64,000 bases of DNA from Streptomyces sp. PKU-EA00015 (GTDB lineage Bacteria > Actinomycetota > Actinomycetes > Streptomycetales > Streptomycetaceae). The notes below the pieces were generated by a model, which was given only the letters and a program-made list of their open reading frames with translations, had not been told where the DNA came from and ran no database searches. The stretch lies in NCBI RefSeq assembly GCF_013387495.1, contig NZ_JABZEE010000002.1, positions 186,001-250,000 of the forward strand. The letters run 5' to 3'. Positions within the stretch are counted from its first letter, which is position 1; every line of letters begins with the position of its first letter. Both the position numbers and the translations under genes were made by a program. Shown here piece by piece: positions 45,241-55,956 of the stretch.

Positions 45241-46590
45241 ATGCACGCCTGCAGCAGGCAACCAGCCAGGCTCCGCTACGCCCTGACGGCCGCCATGGGC
45301 CTGATCCTGGCGGGCATTGCGACGGTCCCCGCACACGCCGAAACCGTCCGGGACCAGCAATGGCATCTGGACGCGATGCACGCCGAGGAGATGTGGAAGA
45401 CCAGCATCGGGGAAGGCATCACGGTCGCCGTGATCGACTCGGGCGTCGACAAGAGTGTGGCAGACCTCCGTGGCCAGATCCTGGACGGCGTCGACTACTC
45501 CGGTCTTAAGGGTGATGAACACACGGACCAACAGGGGCACGGCACTGGCATGGCTGCGTTGATCGCAGCGACGGGAGCGCGTGGCAAATCCGGCGGATCC
45601 TACGGGTTGGCACCTGGAGTCAAGATTCTTCCCATCAAGATGCCGTATGCGGATCCGTGGGCGGTGCGGTCCAAGAGTCGGGCGAAGAAGTACGCGGCGG
45701 ACATGGCCCAAGCCATCCGTTTCGCAGCTGACTCCGACGCGAAGGTCATCAACATCTCCATGGGCGGCCCGGATGCGGACTATCCGGAGCTGAACGCCGC
45801 CGTGAAGCACGCTCTGGCCAAGGGCAAGTTGATCTTTGCGGCGGTCGGGAACAGCGGTGACATCAGTAACGAGAAGGAGTACCCGGCTGCGACCCCGGGT
45901 GTCGTCGGCGTAGCCGGCGTGGACAAGAACGCCAAGCCGGTCAAGGACTCGCAGTGGGGCTCGCAAGTCGACATCGCCGCCCCCGGCAAGGACATGGTCA
46001 GCGCCTGCGCAGGCGGGACGCAGCTCTGTGACGGAACCGGCACAAGCGCAGCCTCCGCCCTCGCCTCCGCCTCCGCCGCCCTCCTCTGGTCGCAGCACCC
46101 CGACTGGACCAACAACCAGGTCCTGCGCGTCCTGTTGCAGACCGCCAGCGGCAACGAGAAGGGCCTCAGCCGCGACGACGTCATCGGCTACGGCGTCGCC
46201 CGCCCCCGGATCGCCCTGAAGAATCCGGGCAACCCGGGCCCCGCGGACAAGTACCCGCTTCCCGACTTCACGTACGAGGGCGCCAAGGCCCCGTCCCCGG
46301 AGTCCCCCAAGGCCTCGGACGCCGCCGCCCGGCCGTCGACTGCGCCGGTCGCCTCGGACGACGACAGCAGCGCGACTCCGCTCTGGATCGCCGCCGGCAT
46401 CGGTGCGGCTGTCGTCCTCGGCGCGACGGTCGCGATCCCGGTGATCCGCAACCGCCGCCGCACAGCACCACCGACACCGGCCGCCGCCGCGCCAGACCCG
46501 TACGGAGTGGGGCAGCCCTACGACGTGCAGCCGCCACTCCCGCCGAACACCGCACCACACAACCGGAACAGGTCGAACGGGGGCACATGA
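45241..46590 (+). CDS. Type VII secretion mycosin (S8 serine protease)
   Basis: About 449 residues from ATG at 45241, chosen for its AAGAGG site; in-frame GTG at 45208 and ATG at 45214 are alternatives. Signal peptide ALTAAMGLILAGIATVPAHA, then subtilisin-like domain with complete triad: Asp in AVIDSGVD (codon 45436), His in QQGHGTGMA (codon 45538), Ser in GTGTSAAS (codon 46045). A Pro/Ser-rich linker leads to a membrane anchor (LWIAAGIGAAVVLGATVAIPVI) and a proline-rich cytoplasmic tail. This is the MycP architecture. MycP-type proteases stabilise ESX systems and cleave substrates. Confidence 0.88.
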   Translation: MHACSRQPARLRYALTAAMGLILAGIATVPAHAETVRDQQWHLDAMHAEEMWKTSIGEGITVAVIDSGVDKSVADLRGQILDGVDYSGLKGDEHTDQQGHGTGMAALIAATGARGKSGGSYGLAPGVKILPIKMPYADPWAVRSKSRAKKYAADMAQAIRFAADSDAKVINISMGGPDADYPELNAAVKHALAKGKLIFAAVGNSGDISNEKEYPAATPGVVGVAGVDKNAKPVKDSQWGSQVDIAAPGKDMVSACAGGTQLCDGTGTSAASALASASAALLWSQHPDWTNNQVLRVLLQTASGNEKGLSRDDVIGYGVARPRIALKNPGNPGPADKYPLPDFTYEGAKAPSPESPKASDAAARPSTAPVASDDDSSATPLWIAAGIGAAVVLGATVAIPVIRNRRRTAPPTPAAAAPDPYGVGQPYDVQPPLPPNTAPHNRNRSNGGT

Positions 46591-47021
46591 TGGCTTGGGA
46601 CGAGTGGGAACAGATCAAGACCGAGGCTACTGAGCGGCAGCCGGCACAGATGCAACTGAATCGAGTTGATCAAGGCCCTGGAGCCTCGGGCGGTGCTGCT
46701 GATCTGGTGGTGAACAAAGACGACCTCGGAGCAGTCGGGGACGAAGCCTACGTGCTCTACGGTCGGCTCTCTCGGGACGGTGATCATGCCCGTCCTTCAA
46801 CCTTCAATGCAGCGATCGCCCTGACGAACGGCGGCTTCACCAGCGGGTCGGAGCTGCTGAAGGTGCACGATCGCTGGAACAAGCAGCTGCGGACGCTCCT
46901 GGACGCCTGCGCTCGGATCTCCAACCACCTCGACTACACCAAGTCCACCCACGCCAAGAACGATGCAGACATCGCCGGCAATCTGCTCTCTGTGTCGAAG
47001 ATCAACGAATACTTCAAGTAG
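46587..47021 (+). CDS. Small ESX-like helical protein
   Basis: A 144-residue protein, ATG at 46587 overlapping the mycosin stop (ATGATG). N-terminal 50 residues are hydrophilic; the rest is helical with a turn around NGGF, ending with a long helix (LRTLLDACARISNHLDYTKSTH). No WXG motif. Size, helicity and location suggest an ESX-type partner or chaperone of the large protein encoded next. Codon choice is less GC-biased than in housekeeping neighbours. Confidence 0.65.
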   Translation: MMAWDEWEQIKTEATERQPAQMQLNRVDQGPGASGGAADLVVNKDDLGAVGDEAYVLYGRLSRDGDHARPSTFNAAIALTNGGFTSGSELLKVHDRWNKQLRTLLDACARISNHLDYTKSTHAKNDADIAGNLLSVSKINEYFK

Positions 47022-47038
47022 TCCGTGGGGGAAACGCC

Positions 47039-49372
47039 ATGCTGACGTTCGACGAAGTCGTCAACGCGCCTGTCGGCAAGCTGAAGGAGGCTGCGGACGA
47101 CTGGTCGGAAATGGTGACCAAGTTGGAGAAGCTCGCCGACGAAGCCCGGCAGGGCATGAAGGCGAAATCCGACAAGGCTCAATGGCAGGGCGCCAACTCC
47201 GACGTCACCAGGCCCTTCATCGCAAAGACAGCCAAGGAGTTCGACGACGCCGCCGCACAGGCCAAGGGCATCAAACTGCTGCTCGAGGACGCGCACACCT
47301 CGTTCAAGACAGCCAAGGACGCATTAGTCAGAATCAGGGACGAGGAGGGGCCCGCCGCGGGCATCCATGTGGACGCCAACGGCAAGGTCACACCTCGGCA
47401 TGATGTGGAGAAGGACGAGGCGGCTCGCCACGACACGGATCGTGCCCTGCACCAGGAAGCCGTGCGAAAGCAGAAGGAAGCCGTCGCCTCCTGGCAGAAG
47501 AAGATTGATCAGATCGTCGATGACTGTTCCGACGCCGACGAATCACTGAAGCGCGCCCTCGCGGCAAACGTGACGGATGACCACAACTTCACCGCACCCA
47601 AGTACAAGAGCCTCGATCAGGAAGAGGCCGCCCATGCTGCCGCTCTTGCGGCCAAGGGGCGTGATATCACGCAGACCGAGCTCCAGGCGCTCAATGAACT
47701 GCTGCACGACAACAGCAAGTCACCGGAGTTCTCGAAGAACTTCTACGAGAAGCTCGGACCGGAGAAGTCGTTGGCCTTCTTCGGGCAGCTCTCCACGGAC
47801 ACCTACGAGTACGGAAAGCTCGACAAGGAGCGCCTGAAGGACGTCCAGGCACTGCAGAAGAATCTCGGCCTCACCCTTGCCACCGCCTCCCACGACAAGA
47901 CCTTCACCGCCGAGTGGGGTCCGGAACTGCGCAAGCTCGGCACCGAGCGCATCCCGCTGGCCAAGCACGACTACAACGGCCCCTTCGGCTACCAACTGCT
48001 CGGCGGCATCATGCGGTACGGGAACTACGACGCGAAGTTCCTCAATCCGATCGCCGAGCACGTGGCGCAGCTGCACGCCAAGGACCCGTACATGTTCGCC
48101 GAGAACAAGATGGTGAACGGCCCCTTCAAGAACCCCTTCAACCCGTCCGGCGTCAACGGATCCGGTTACGATCCGACTGTCGCGATGCTGGAGGCTCTTG
48201 GGCACAGTCCGGACGCGGCCAAGCACTTCTTCACGGACCCGCCGACGGCCTACAACGAGGACGGGACGGTCAACAGGGGTGCTACTGCCGAACTGGGGAA
48301 GGATAAGAACGGGAATGCCTTCACGAATTATCTCGACTTCTTCACGGACAAGGACTGGAAGTCCTTCCGAGACGTTGACACTCTTGCCCCGGATGAGCTA
48401 AAGGGTTCCGTCAATGACCTGCCGGACGCCCTCGGACATGCCCTTGAGGCAGGCGCCCTCGGATACGCGTGGGACGATCCGAACCCGACGCCGGTCCGTG
48501 ACGCAGAGACTGCTGAGGTCATGAATCAGGTGGTCCGGAAGTACGCGAACGACGGCGGCCTGCTGAAGCAACACGAGACCCTCGCCGACAGCGTAGGCAA
48601 CATGACTGCAGGCTATGTGAACGACATTAACTGGGCGCTTGACAAAGGTGAATCGGGGAGCGTCTTCGCGCCGACCACGAACGCGGAGAGTCACCTCAGC
48701 CTGGACAGAGGAACGGCCCGGAGTCTGCTCAGTGTGCTCGGTCAGCACCCCGACGCGTACGCCACCGTCTCCAAGGCCAACGAGATTTATACGACCAGTG
48801 TGCTCGAAGCGCAGGTCGACGCGAACGAGAAGATCGACACCGGCCGAGCCCGATCCGCGGTGCACACCGGAGCAGAACTGCAGGGCATGCTCGACAAGTC
48901 CCGCGCCGATCAGGTCGAGGCGACCAATCTGAAGACGCACGAGGAATACCAGAAGGAGGTGCAGAAGCGCGCCGGCTGGGTCCAGTTTGGTGCCACGACC
49001 GCCCTGGCCGCAGGTGTCGCCTTCCTCCCGGCGACCGCCGCCGTCGGGGCCGCGGCCGTGCTCATCCCGCTGGCCACGGACACGGCGAGCGGTGCGGTCG
49101 AGCAGGTCATCGGCCAGGTCGTTGGAGACGTCTCGGACAAGTCGATCGACGAGCACAAGAACAAGATGGAGGACCTCACCCGGGAGGAAAAGACCAGGGT
49201 GTACACCGGCGGCGAGGGGATGGCGGAGGGCCCGATGACGAGGTTCCTCCAATACCACGGGATCGACTTCAACAGCAATTTCGGTCAGGACTTGAAAGAA
49301 TCCATGCGCGTGGGCTACGGCACCGGCAACGACCGCGAGGACCAGCAGGGCGCAGACCCCGAGACAGGCTGA
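47039..49372 (+). CDS. Large WXG-headed protein (DUF6571-like), putative secreted effector
   Basis: A 777-residue protein. The N-terminal 110 residues form a helical hairpin with WQG at about residue 56 (AQWQGANSDVTRPFIAKTAKEF), a WXG100/LXG-type secretion domain. A charged coiled-coil-like stretch follows to about 200. The middle (about 210-600) is a large conserved globular region of Streptomyces proteins (DUF6571-type) with no catalytic motif that I know. Residues about 645-690 are hydrophobic (TTALAAGVAFLPATAAVGAAAVLIPLA), a possible membrane-inserting part. The tail is hydrophilic. No known toxin domain or dedicated immunity gene is recognised. ATG at 47039 lies 17 nt after the previous gene. 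Confidence 0.75.
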   Translation: MLTFDEVVNAPVGKLKEAADDWSEMVTKLEKLADEARQGMKAKSDKAQWQGANSDVTRPFIAKTAKEFDDAAAQAKGIKLLLEDAHTSFKTAKDALVRIRDEEGPAAGIHVDANGKVTPRHDVEKDEAARHDTDRALHQEAVRKQKEAVASWQKKIDQIVDDCSDADESLKRALAANVTDDHNFTAPKYKSLDQEEAAHAAALAAKGRDITQTELQALNELLHDNSKSPEFSKNFYEKLGPEKSLAFFGQLSTDTYEYGKLDKERLKDVQALQKNLGLTLATASHDKTFTAEWGPELRKLGTERIPLAKHDYNGPFGYQLLGGIMRYGNYDAKFLNPIAEHVAQLHAKDPYMFAENKMVNGPFKNPFNPSGVNGSGYDPTVAMLEALGHSPDAAKHFFTDPPTAYNEDGTVNRGATAELGKDKNGNAFTNYLDFFTDKDWKSFRDVDTLAPDELKGSVNDLPDALGHALEAGALGYAWDDPNPTPVRDAETAEVMNQVVRKYANDGGLLKQHETLADSVGNMTAGYVNDINWALDKGESGSVFAPTTNAESHLSLDRGTARSLLSVLGQHPDAYATVSKANEIYTTSVLEAQVDANEKIDTGRARSAVHTGAELQGMLDKSRADQVEATNLKTHEEYQKEVQKRAGWVQFGATTALAAGVAFLPATAAVGAAAVLIPLATDTASGAVEQVIGQVVGDVSDKSIDEHKNKMEDLTREEKTRVYTGGEGMAEGPMTRFLQYHGIDFNSNFGQDLKESMRVGYGTGNDREDQQGADPETG

Positions 49373-49400
49373 CACGCCGCGGGTGAAGAGGAGAAGGTAC

Positions 49401-50069
49401 GTGAGATCCGCAGGGATGAGCAGGGCCATTGCTGTCGGCGTGGCACTGCTGCTGGGGGCCGCGACTGCTGCCTGTGGAGGCGAGGAGCCCGACGATCCGC
49501 CGCCCTACGTGGTTGCGTCCGACGTGTGTGACGGCGTGTTCCAGGAGAAGAGGGCCTCCCAAGCAGTCGAGCGCATCCTTGGCCCCGGACCGTACGGGAG
49601 CGCTGGCCGTGATGCCGTCAAGCGGGTTGCTGATGCCCTTCGGGACGGATTTGCATCCGGTCGTTCCTGGAGCAGTGCCACCGAGCTGTGCCCGCTTGCG
49701 CCGAAGCGGTCGCGGACCCTGGACCAAGGGTCGCTTGCGTTCTCCATCTATGACCCTTCCGATGTGGGGACTGGAAAGCTGCCCGCGGGTGCCAGGTTCT
49801 ACGCGATGGGTGAAGAGGCTACTGCGGGCCCCCGAATGGCGGAGATCTACTTCACCTGCGTGAACCCCGACCTGGAGGGATCGGCAGACAACCCTCTCAG
49901 GATCCAGGGGCGCCTCAGTCTCGGTTCCGCCCTCGAGAAGGACTCCAAAGAGCACCGGGAGACCGGCCTGACCGTTGTCCATGCCGCGTCCCTCGCCGTG
50001 GCCGAGGAGCTGAAGTGTGAGGACAACGGAGGGCTGCCTCAGAAGCCGGTGCTGACCGAAGCTCCGTAA
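49401..50069 (+). CDS. Lipoprotein of the secretion cluster
   Basis: A 222-residue lipoprotein. GTG at 49401 is chosen because GAGGAG precedes it; GTG at 49383 has no ribosome-binding site. Signal core AIAVGVALLLGAATAAC with lipobox TAAC, then an acidic Pro-rich start of the mature protein. Four cysteines in the mature chain (CDGVF, ELCPL, FTCVN, KCEDN) could make two disulfides. No family recognised. It closes the cluster, 28 nt after the large protein, and converges with the alpha/beta hydrolase gene. A role as surface partner or immunity factor is speculation. Confidence 0.75.
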   Translation: MRSAGMSRAIAVGVALLLGAATAACGGEEPDDPPPYVVASDVCDGVFQEKRASQAVERILGPGPYGSAGRDAVKRVADALRDGFASGRSWSSATELCPLAPKRSRTLDQGSLAFSIYDPSDVGTGKLPAGARFYAMGEEATAGPRMAEIYFTCVNPDLEGSADNPLRIQGRLSLGSALEKDSKEHRETGLTVVHAASLAVAEELKCEDNGGLPQKPVLTEAP

Positions 50070-50186
50070 TCGCACTCATGCCGACGAGCGGTCCCGCCGA
50101 AGGCGGACCATGGCCCGTCCGTCGTGTACGCCCACTCCGGCGTATTTCCGTGGTCCTGCGGGACAGGTGATGGCCGCCCCTCCGCG

Positions 50187-50984
50187 TCACCCCGCAAAGA
50201 AGTCGATCAGCGTCGGCGCCAGCACGTGCGGCGCCACCTCGTGCCTCTGGCCCGTCAGGGTCCGGTGCCGGCCGCGGGGGAGCGCCGCCGCGACCGCGCG
50301 TGCCGCCTCCCGCATCCCGGCGGGGCTCGCCCCGCCGTCGACGACCAGCACGCGCTCGGTCACCGCCGCCAGCCTCGCCGCCGGAACGCTGCCGTCCCCC
50401 ATCACCTCGTGGTCGTACGCGAGCGTGGGCGCCAGCGCCTCCATGTCGGCCCAGACCGGCAGCTGCCGCAGCCCCCACAGCGCCTCGGGCGGCATCCCCA
50501 CGGCGCCCAGGAACTCCGCCAGCGCATCGCCCGGGCGGCCCTCGGCCAGCAGGGCGCGCATCCGGGCCTCGTAGCTCCGGCGCGCCTCCCGCAGCTCGGG
50601 GTCCGTCTCGAACGGCGGCTCGTAGACCGACAGCATCGCGATCGGCAGCCCGTCGGACGCCGCCCGCAGCGCCAGTGCGGCGCCCGAGGACGTGCCGTGG
50701 ACCAGGGCGCACCCGCCCGCCTGCGCGATCACAGCGGCGAGGTCCTCGGCCTCCCGCTCCACCGCGTACGGAGCGGTGTCACCGCTGCTTCCCCGGCCGC
50801 GCCGGTCGTAGGTGAACACGGTGAAGCGCTCCGCGAGCAGCTCCGCGAGCGGCGCGTCCGACGCGGCGGTGCACAGCGCCCCGCCGACCAGGACCAACGC
50901 CGGTCCCTCGCCACGCTGTTCGTAGACGATGCGCGTACCGTCCGCCGATTCGGTCCTGTTGAGCGTCCTGCTCGAGTTCTCCAT
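50187..50984 (-). CDS. Alpha/beta-hydrolase
   Basis: A 265-residue enzyme from ATG at 50984. LVLVGGALCTA carries the oxyanion-loop segment, YDRRGRGSSG is the conserved turn, the nucleophile lies in GTSSGAA, the acid in VVDGGASP and the catalytic His in GQRHEV. No signal peptide. Typical length for esterase-type hydrolases that act on small substrates; substrate unknown. Divergent from the LOG gene by 88 nt. Confidence 0.88.
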   Translation of the reverse strand: MENSSRTLNRTESADGTRIVYEQRGEGPALVLVGGALCTAASDAPLAELLAERFTVFTYDRRGRGSSGDTAPYAVEREAEDLAAVIAQAGGCALVHGTSSGAALALRAASDGLPIAMLSVYEPPFETDPELREARRSYEARMRALLAEGRPGDALAEFLGAVGMPPEALWGLRQLPVWADMEALAPTLAYDHEVMGDGSVPAARLAAVTERVLVVDGGASPAGMREAARAVAAALPRGRHRTLTGQRHEVAPHVLAPTLIDFFAG

Positions 50985-51060
50985 GAGAGGGCAGACGGGG
51001 CCGCCTGGCACAACTCATCGGTGGCGGCGTAGAAACTTCCGGAGACCTTCCGGGCGCCCG

Positions 51061-51066
51061 TACGGT
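51061..51066 (+). promoter_or_regulatory. Candidate -10 box for leaderless LOG gene
   Basis: TACGGT starts exactly 12 nt before the ATG at 51073, with no ribosome-binding site between. The same hexamer and spacing occur before the thioesterase ATG at 35277. Confidence 0.5.
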
Positions 51067-51072
51067 TGTCCC

Positions 51073-51612
51073 ATGAACATCTGCGTCTTCCTCTCCGCCG
51101 CCGAGCTCGACGAGCGCTACACCCGCCCCGCGCGCGAGTTCGCCGAACTCATCGGCAAGGGCGGCCACACCCTGGTGTGGGGCGGCTCCGACGTCGGGCT
51201 GATGAAGGTCGTCGCGGACGGGGTCGAGGAGGCGGGCGGCCGGCTGGTCGGCGTGTCGGTGGAGTTCCTGCAGGCCAAGGCGCGGGCCACGGCCGACGAG
51301 ATGGTCATCGCCAAGGACCTCGCCGAGCGCAAGGCGCTGCTTCTGGCCAAGTCCGACGCGGTCGTCGTCATGGTCGGCGGCACCGGGACGCTGGACGAGG
51401 CAACCGAGATCCTGGAGCTCAAGAAGCACGGCCACCACACGAAGCCCGTGGTCCTGCTGAACGCGGCCGGTTTCTACGACGGGCTGAAGGAGCAGTTCCA
51501 GCGGATGGATGACGAGGGCTTCCTGCCGCTTCCCCTGACCGACCTGGTGTTCTTCGCCGAGGACGGAGTGGCCGCCATGGCCTACCTGGAGGAGAGCCTC
51601 GGCGTCCGCTAG
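51073..51612 (+). CDS. LOG-family protein (nucleoside 5'-monophosphate phosphoribohydrolase-like)
   Basis: A 179-residue Rossmann-fold protein. MNICVFLSAAELDERY, GGHTLVWGGSDVGLMKVVADG, the catalytic ERKALL segment and the phosphate-binding VGGTGTLDEATE are clear. The usual motif is PGGxGTxxE; here the Pro is replaced by Val, which is minor. LOG enzymes release adenine-type bases from their 5'-monophosphates; the bacterial substrate is uncertain. Confidence 0.88.
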   Translation: MNICVFLSAAELDERYTRPAREFAELIGKGGHTLVWGGSDVGLMKVVADGVEEAGGRLVGVSVEFLQAKARATADEMVIAKDLAERKALLLAKSDAVVVMVGGTGTLDEATEILELKKHGHHTKPVVLLNAAGFYDGLKEQFQRMDDEGFLPLPLTDLVFFAEDGVAAMAYLEESLGVR

Positions 51613-51619
51613 TGCGAGC

Positions 51620-52318
51620 ATGGCGGACATGGCTACACATCTGATCACCGGCGCGGGATCCGGCATCGGCGCGGCGGTCGCCCGCAGGCTGCACGAGCGG
51701 GGCGACCAGCTCGTCCTCCTGGCACGGGACGCGGGCCGCGCCAAGGAGTTCGCGGCGCGCTACCCCGGCGCCCGCACCCTCGTCGCCGACCTGGCCGAGC
51801 CCGACCGCATCTCCTGGGCGCTCGGCCACCAGACCCTGCCCGACCGCATCGACTCGCTGCTGCACAGCGCCGGCATCGTCGACCTCGGCCCGGTCGGCGA
51901 GCTGACCCCCAAGACGTGGCGCCACCAGCTGAACGTCAACCTGATAGCGCCCGCCGAGCTGACCCGCCTCTTCCTGCCCCAGTTGCGTGTGGCCCGGGGC
52001 CATGTCGTCTTCGTCAACTCCGGCGCCGGACTGAACGCCCACGCCGAATGGGGCGCCTACGCGGCCTCCAAGCACGGCCTCAAGGCGCTGGCCGACTCGC
52101 TGCGGCACGAGGAGCACGCGGCCGGGGTGCGGGTGACCTCGGTGTACCCGGGCCGCACCGCGAGCCCGATGCAGGCCAAGGTCCACGCCCAGGAGGGCAA
52201 GGAGTACGACCCGGAGCGCTGGATCGACCCCGAGTCGGTCGCCACGACGATCCTCACGGCCCTCGACCTGCCGCGCGACGCCGAGATCAACGACCTGACC
52301 GTGCGGCCGGGCCGCTGA
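51620..52318 (+). CDS. Short-chain dehydrogenase/reductase
   Basis: A 232-residue classical SDR, ATG at 51620 (ATG at 51629 is an alternative). Cofactor motif TGAGSGIG near the N-terminus, NSGAG after the fifth strand, active-site YAASK. The N-terminal Arg after the first strand (RDAGRAK) suggests NADP(H). Substrate unknown. It lies 7 nt after the LOG gene and is probably in the same transcript. Confidence 0.88.
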   Translation: MADMATHLITGAGSGIGAAVARRLHERGDQLVLLARDAGRAKEFAARYPGARTLVADLAEPDRISWALGHQTLPDRIDSLLHSAGIVDLGPVGELTPKTWRHQLNVNLIAPAELTRLFLPQLRVARGHVVFVNSGAGLNAHAEWGAYAASKHGLKALADSLRHEEHAAGVRVTSVYPGRTASPMQAKVHAQEGKEYDPERWIDPESVATTILTALDLPRDAEINDLTVRPGR

Positions 52319-52354
52319 GGGGACCGGGCCCGCGCCGGAGCCGCACGGGCCACG

Positions 52355-52360
52355 TACGCT
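52355..52360 (+). promoter_or_regulatory. Candidate -10 box for leaderless methionine-synthase-like gene
   Basis: TACGCT begins exactly 12 nt before the GTG at 52367, with no Shine-Dalgarno sequence between. Confidence 0.45.
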
Positions 52361-52366
52361 TCCCGC

Positions 52367-53380
52367 GTGAGCGAGAAACAGGACTTCACGTGGGGAGCGG
52401 CGACCGGCATCGGGTCCATGCCCGGCTCGGACGCCCGCGAGAGCGCGCGGACCGTGACCGGGTCCTTCGAGGACTTCCCGCACCTCGCCGAGCTGCCCGC
52501 CCGCGGGCCCGGCGCCGACATGATCGGACGGACCATCGGGCTGCTCGTCGAGATGTACGCCCATGTCGAGCCCAGCGGCTGGCGGGTCAGCGACCGCCCC
52601 GGCCGCGACACCCGCCGCGCGCACTCCTGGCTGGGCGAGGACCTGGACGCGCTGGAGGAGTTCACGCAGGGGTACGAAGGCCCGCTCAAGGTGCAGGCGG
52701 TCGGCCCCTGGACGCTCGCCGCGTCCCTCGAACTCCGCGGCGGCGAGGCGGCGCTGGGCGACCCCGGCGCCTGCCGGGACCTCACCGCGTCGCTCGCCGA
52801 GGGACTGCGCGGCCACCTGGCCGACGTCCGCCGCAGGGTGCCCGGCGCGCAGGTCGTGCTCCAGCTCGACGAGCCGTCCCTGACGGCCGTGCTGCGCGGG
52901 CGGATCCGCACGGCGAGCGGCTACCGCACCCACCGCGCCGTGGACCGCCAGGTCGTCGAGAGCGCGCTGCGCGACGTGGTCGCGGTCACGGACGGTCCGG
53001 TGGTTGTGCACTCGTGTGCCCCCGAGGTGCCGTTCGCGCTGCTGCGCCGCGCCGGGGCGCACGGGATCTCGTTCGATTTCGGCCTGCTCACCGAGCGTGA
53101 GGAGGAGGCGATCGGCGAGACCGTCGAAGGCGGTACCAAGCTCTTCGCGGGCGTCGTGCCCTCCACCGACACCGCATCGGCCGGATTGTCGGTGGGCGCC
53201 GATATCGTCAAGGGTGTACGGACACTGTGGCGCAGGCTGGGGCTGAATCCGGGGAGTCTCTCCGAGTCGGTCGTGATCACCCCCTCCTGCGGCCTCGCAG
53301 GCGCGTCCCCCGCCTACGCACGGGCGGCGCTCGCCCACTGCGTCCGGGCCGCGAGATCACTCGCGGACAACCCTGAGTAG
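52367..53380 (+). CDS. MetE C-terminal-like methionine synthase family protein
   Basis: A 337-residue barrel, about the size of the C-terminal catalytic half of cobalamin-independent methionine synthase. GIGSMPGSDARE at the start, VQAVGPWTLAAS, LQLDEPSL, the zinc-ligand pattern VVHSC and the late ITPSCGLAG cysteine are consistent with MetE-type thiol activation. The N-terminal folate half is missing, as in archaeal-type core MetE. Methyl donor and true reaction unknown. Located 30 nt before ligA. Confidence 0.82.
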   Translation: MSEKQDFTWGAATGIGSMPGSDARESARTVTGSFEDFPHLAELPARGPGADMIGRTIGLLVEMYAHVEPSGWRVSDRPGRDTRRAHSWLGEDLDALEEFTQGYEGPLKVQAVGPWTLAASLELRGGEAALGDPGACRDLTASLAEGLRGHLADVRRRVPGAQVVLQLDEPSLTAVLRGRIRTASGYRTHRAVDRQVVESALRDVVAVTDGPVVVHSCAPEVPFALLRRAGAHGISFDFGLLTEREEEAIGETVEGGTKLFAGVVPSTDTASAGLSVGADIVKGVRTLWRRLGLNPGSLSESVVITPSCGLAGASPAYARAALAHCVRAARSLADNPE

Positions 53381-55594
<2,214 letters not shown>

Positions 55595-55956
55595 CACGCA
55601 GGGAAATGGGCGGTTCATCCCGGGGGCGCACGGGGAGCCCGGAAGGGCGCGCGGGGCCGGAAAGCGACGCGTGGAGCGCCGGTGGAACGGCCAGTACAGG
55701 TCACCCGTTCAGCGCATACCAGATGGTTAAGGATGGTCAGGTCGCATTCGGGCAAGAGCTGTAGAGCGCTGCCCGTCCGAGCCTCCTGCGGCCTACTGTT
55801 GAGATGTGCGCCTGTCGTGCACGGCTGCGTGGTGGGATTTCAGTCGTGGTGGCATGACAACGGGAGCCATCGCCCGGCCCCGTCCTGTTCGATCAGGCCC
55901 GGCAGGATCGACGGGGCAGGACCGCATCGGCACCGCCGGCTGTGAGAGGGACGGGA
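55595..55956. other. Intergenic region ligA to GGDEF-EAL gene
   Basis: These 362 nt contain no gene I can support. The AT-richer patch around 55720-55800 is the likeliest place for the promoter of the signalling gene. No strong terminator was seen for ligA. Confidence 0.5.
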
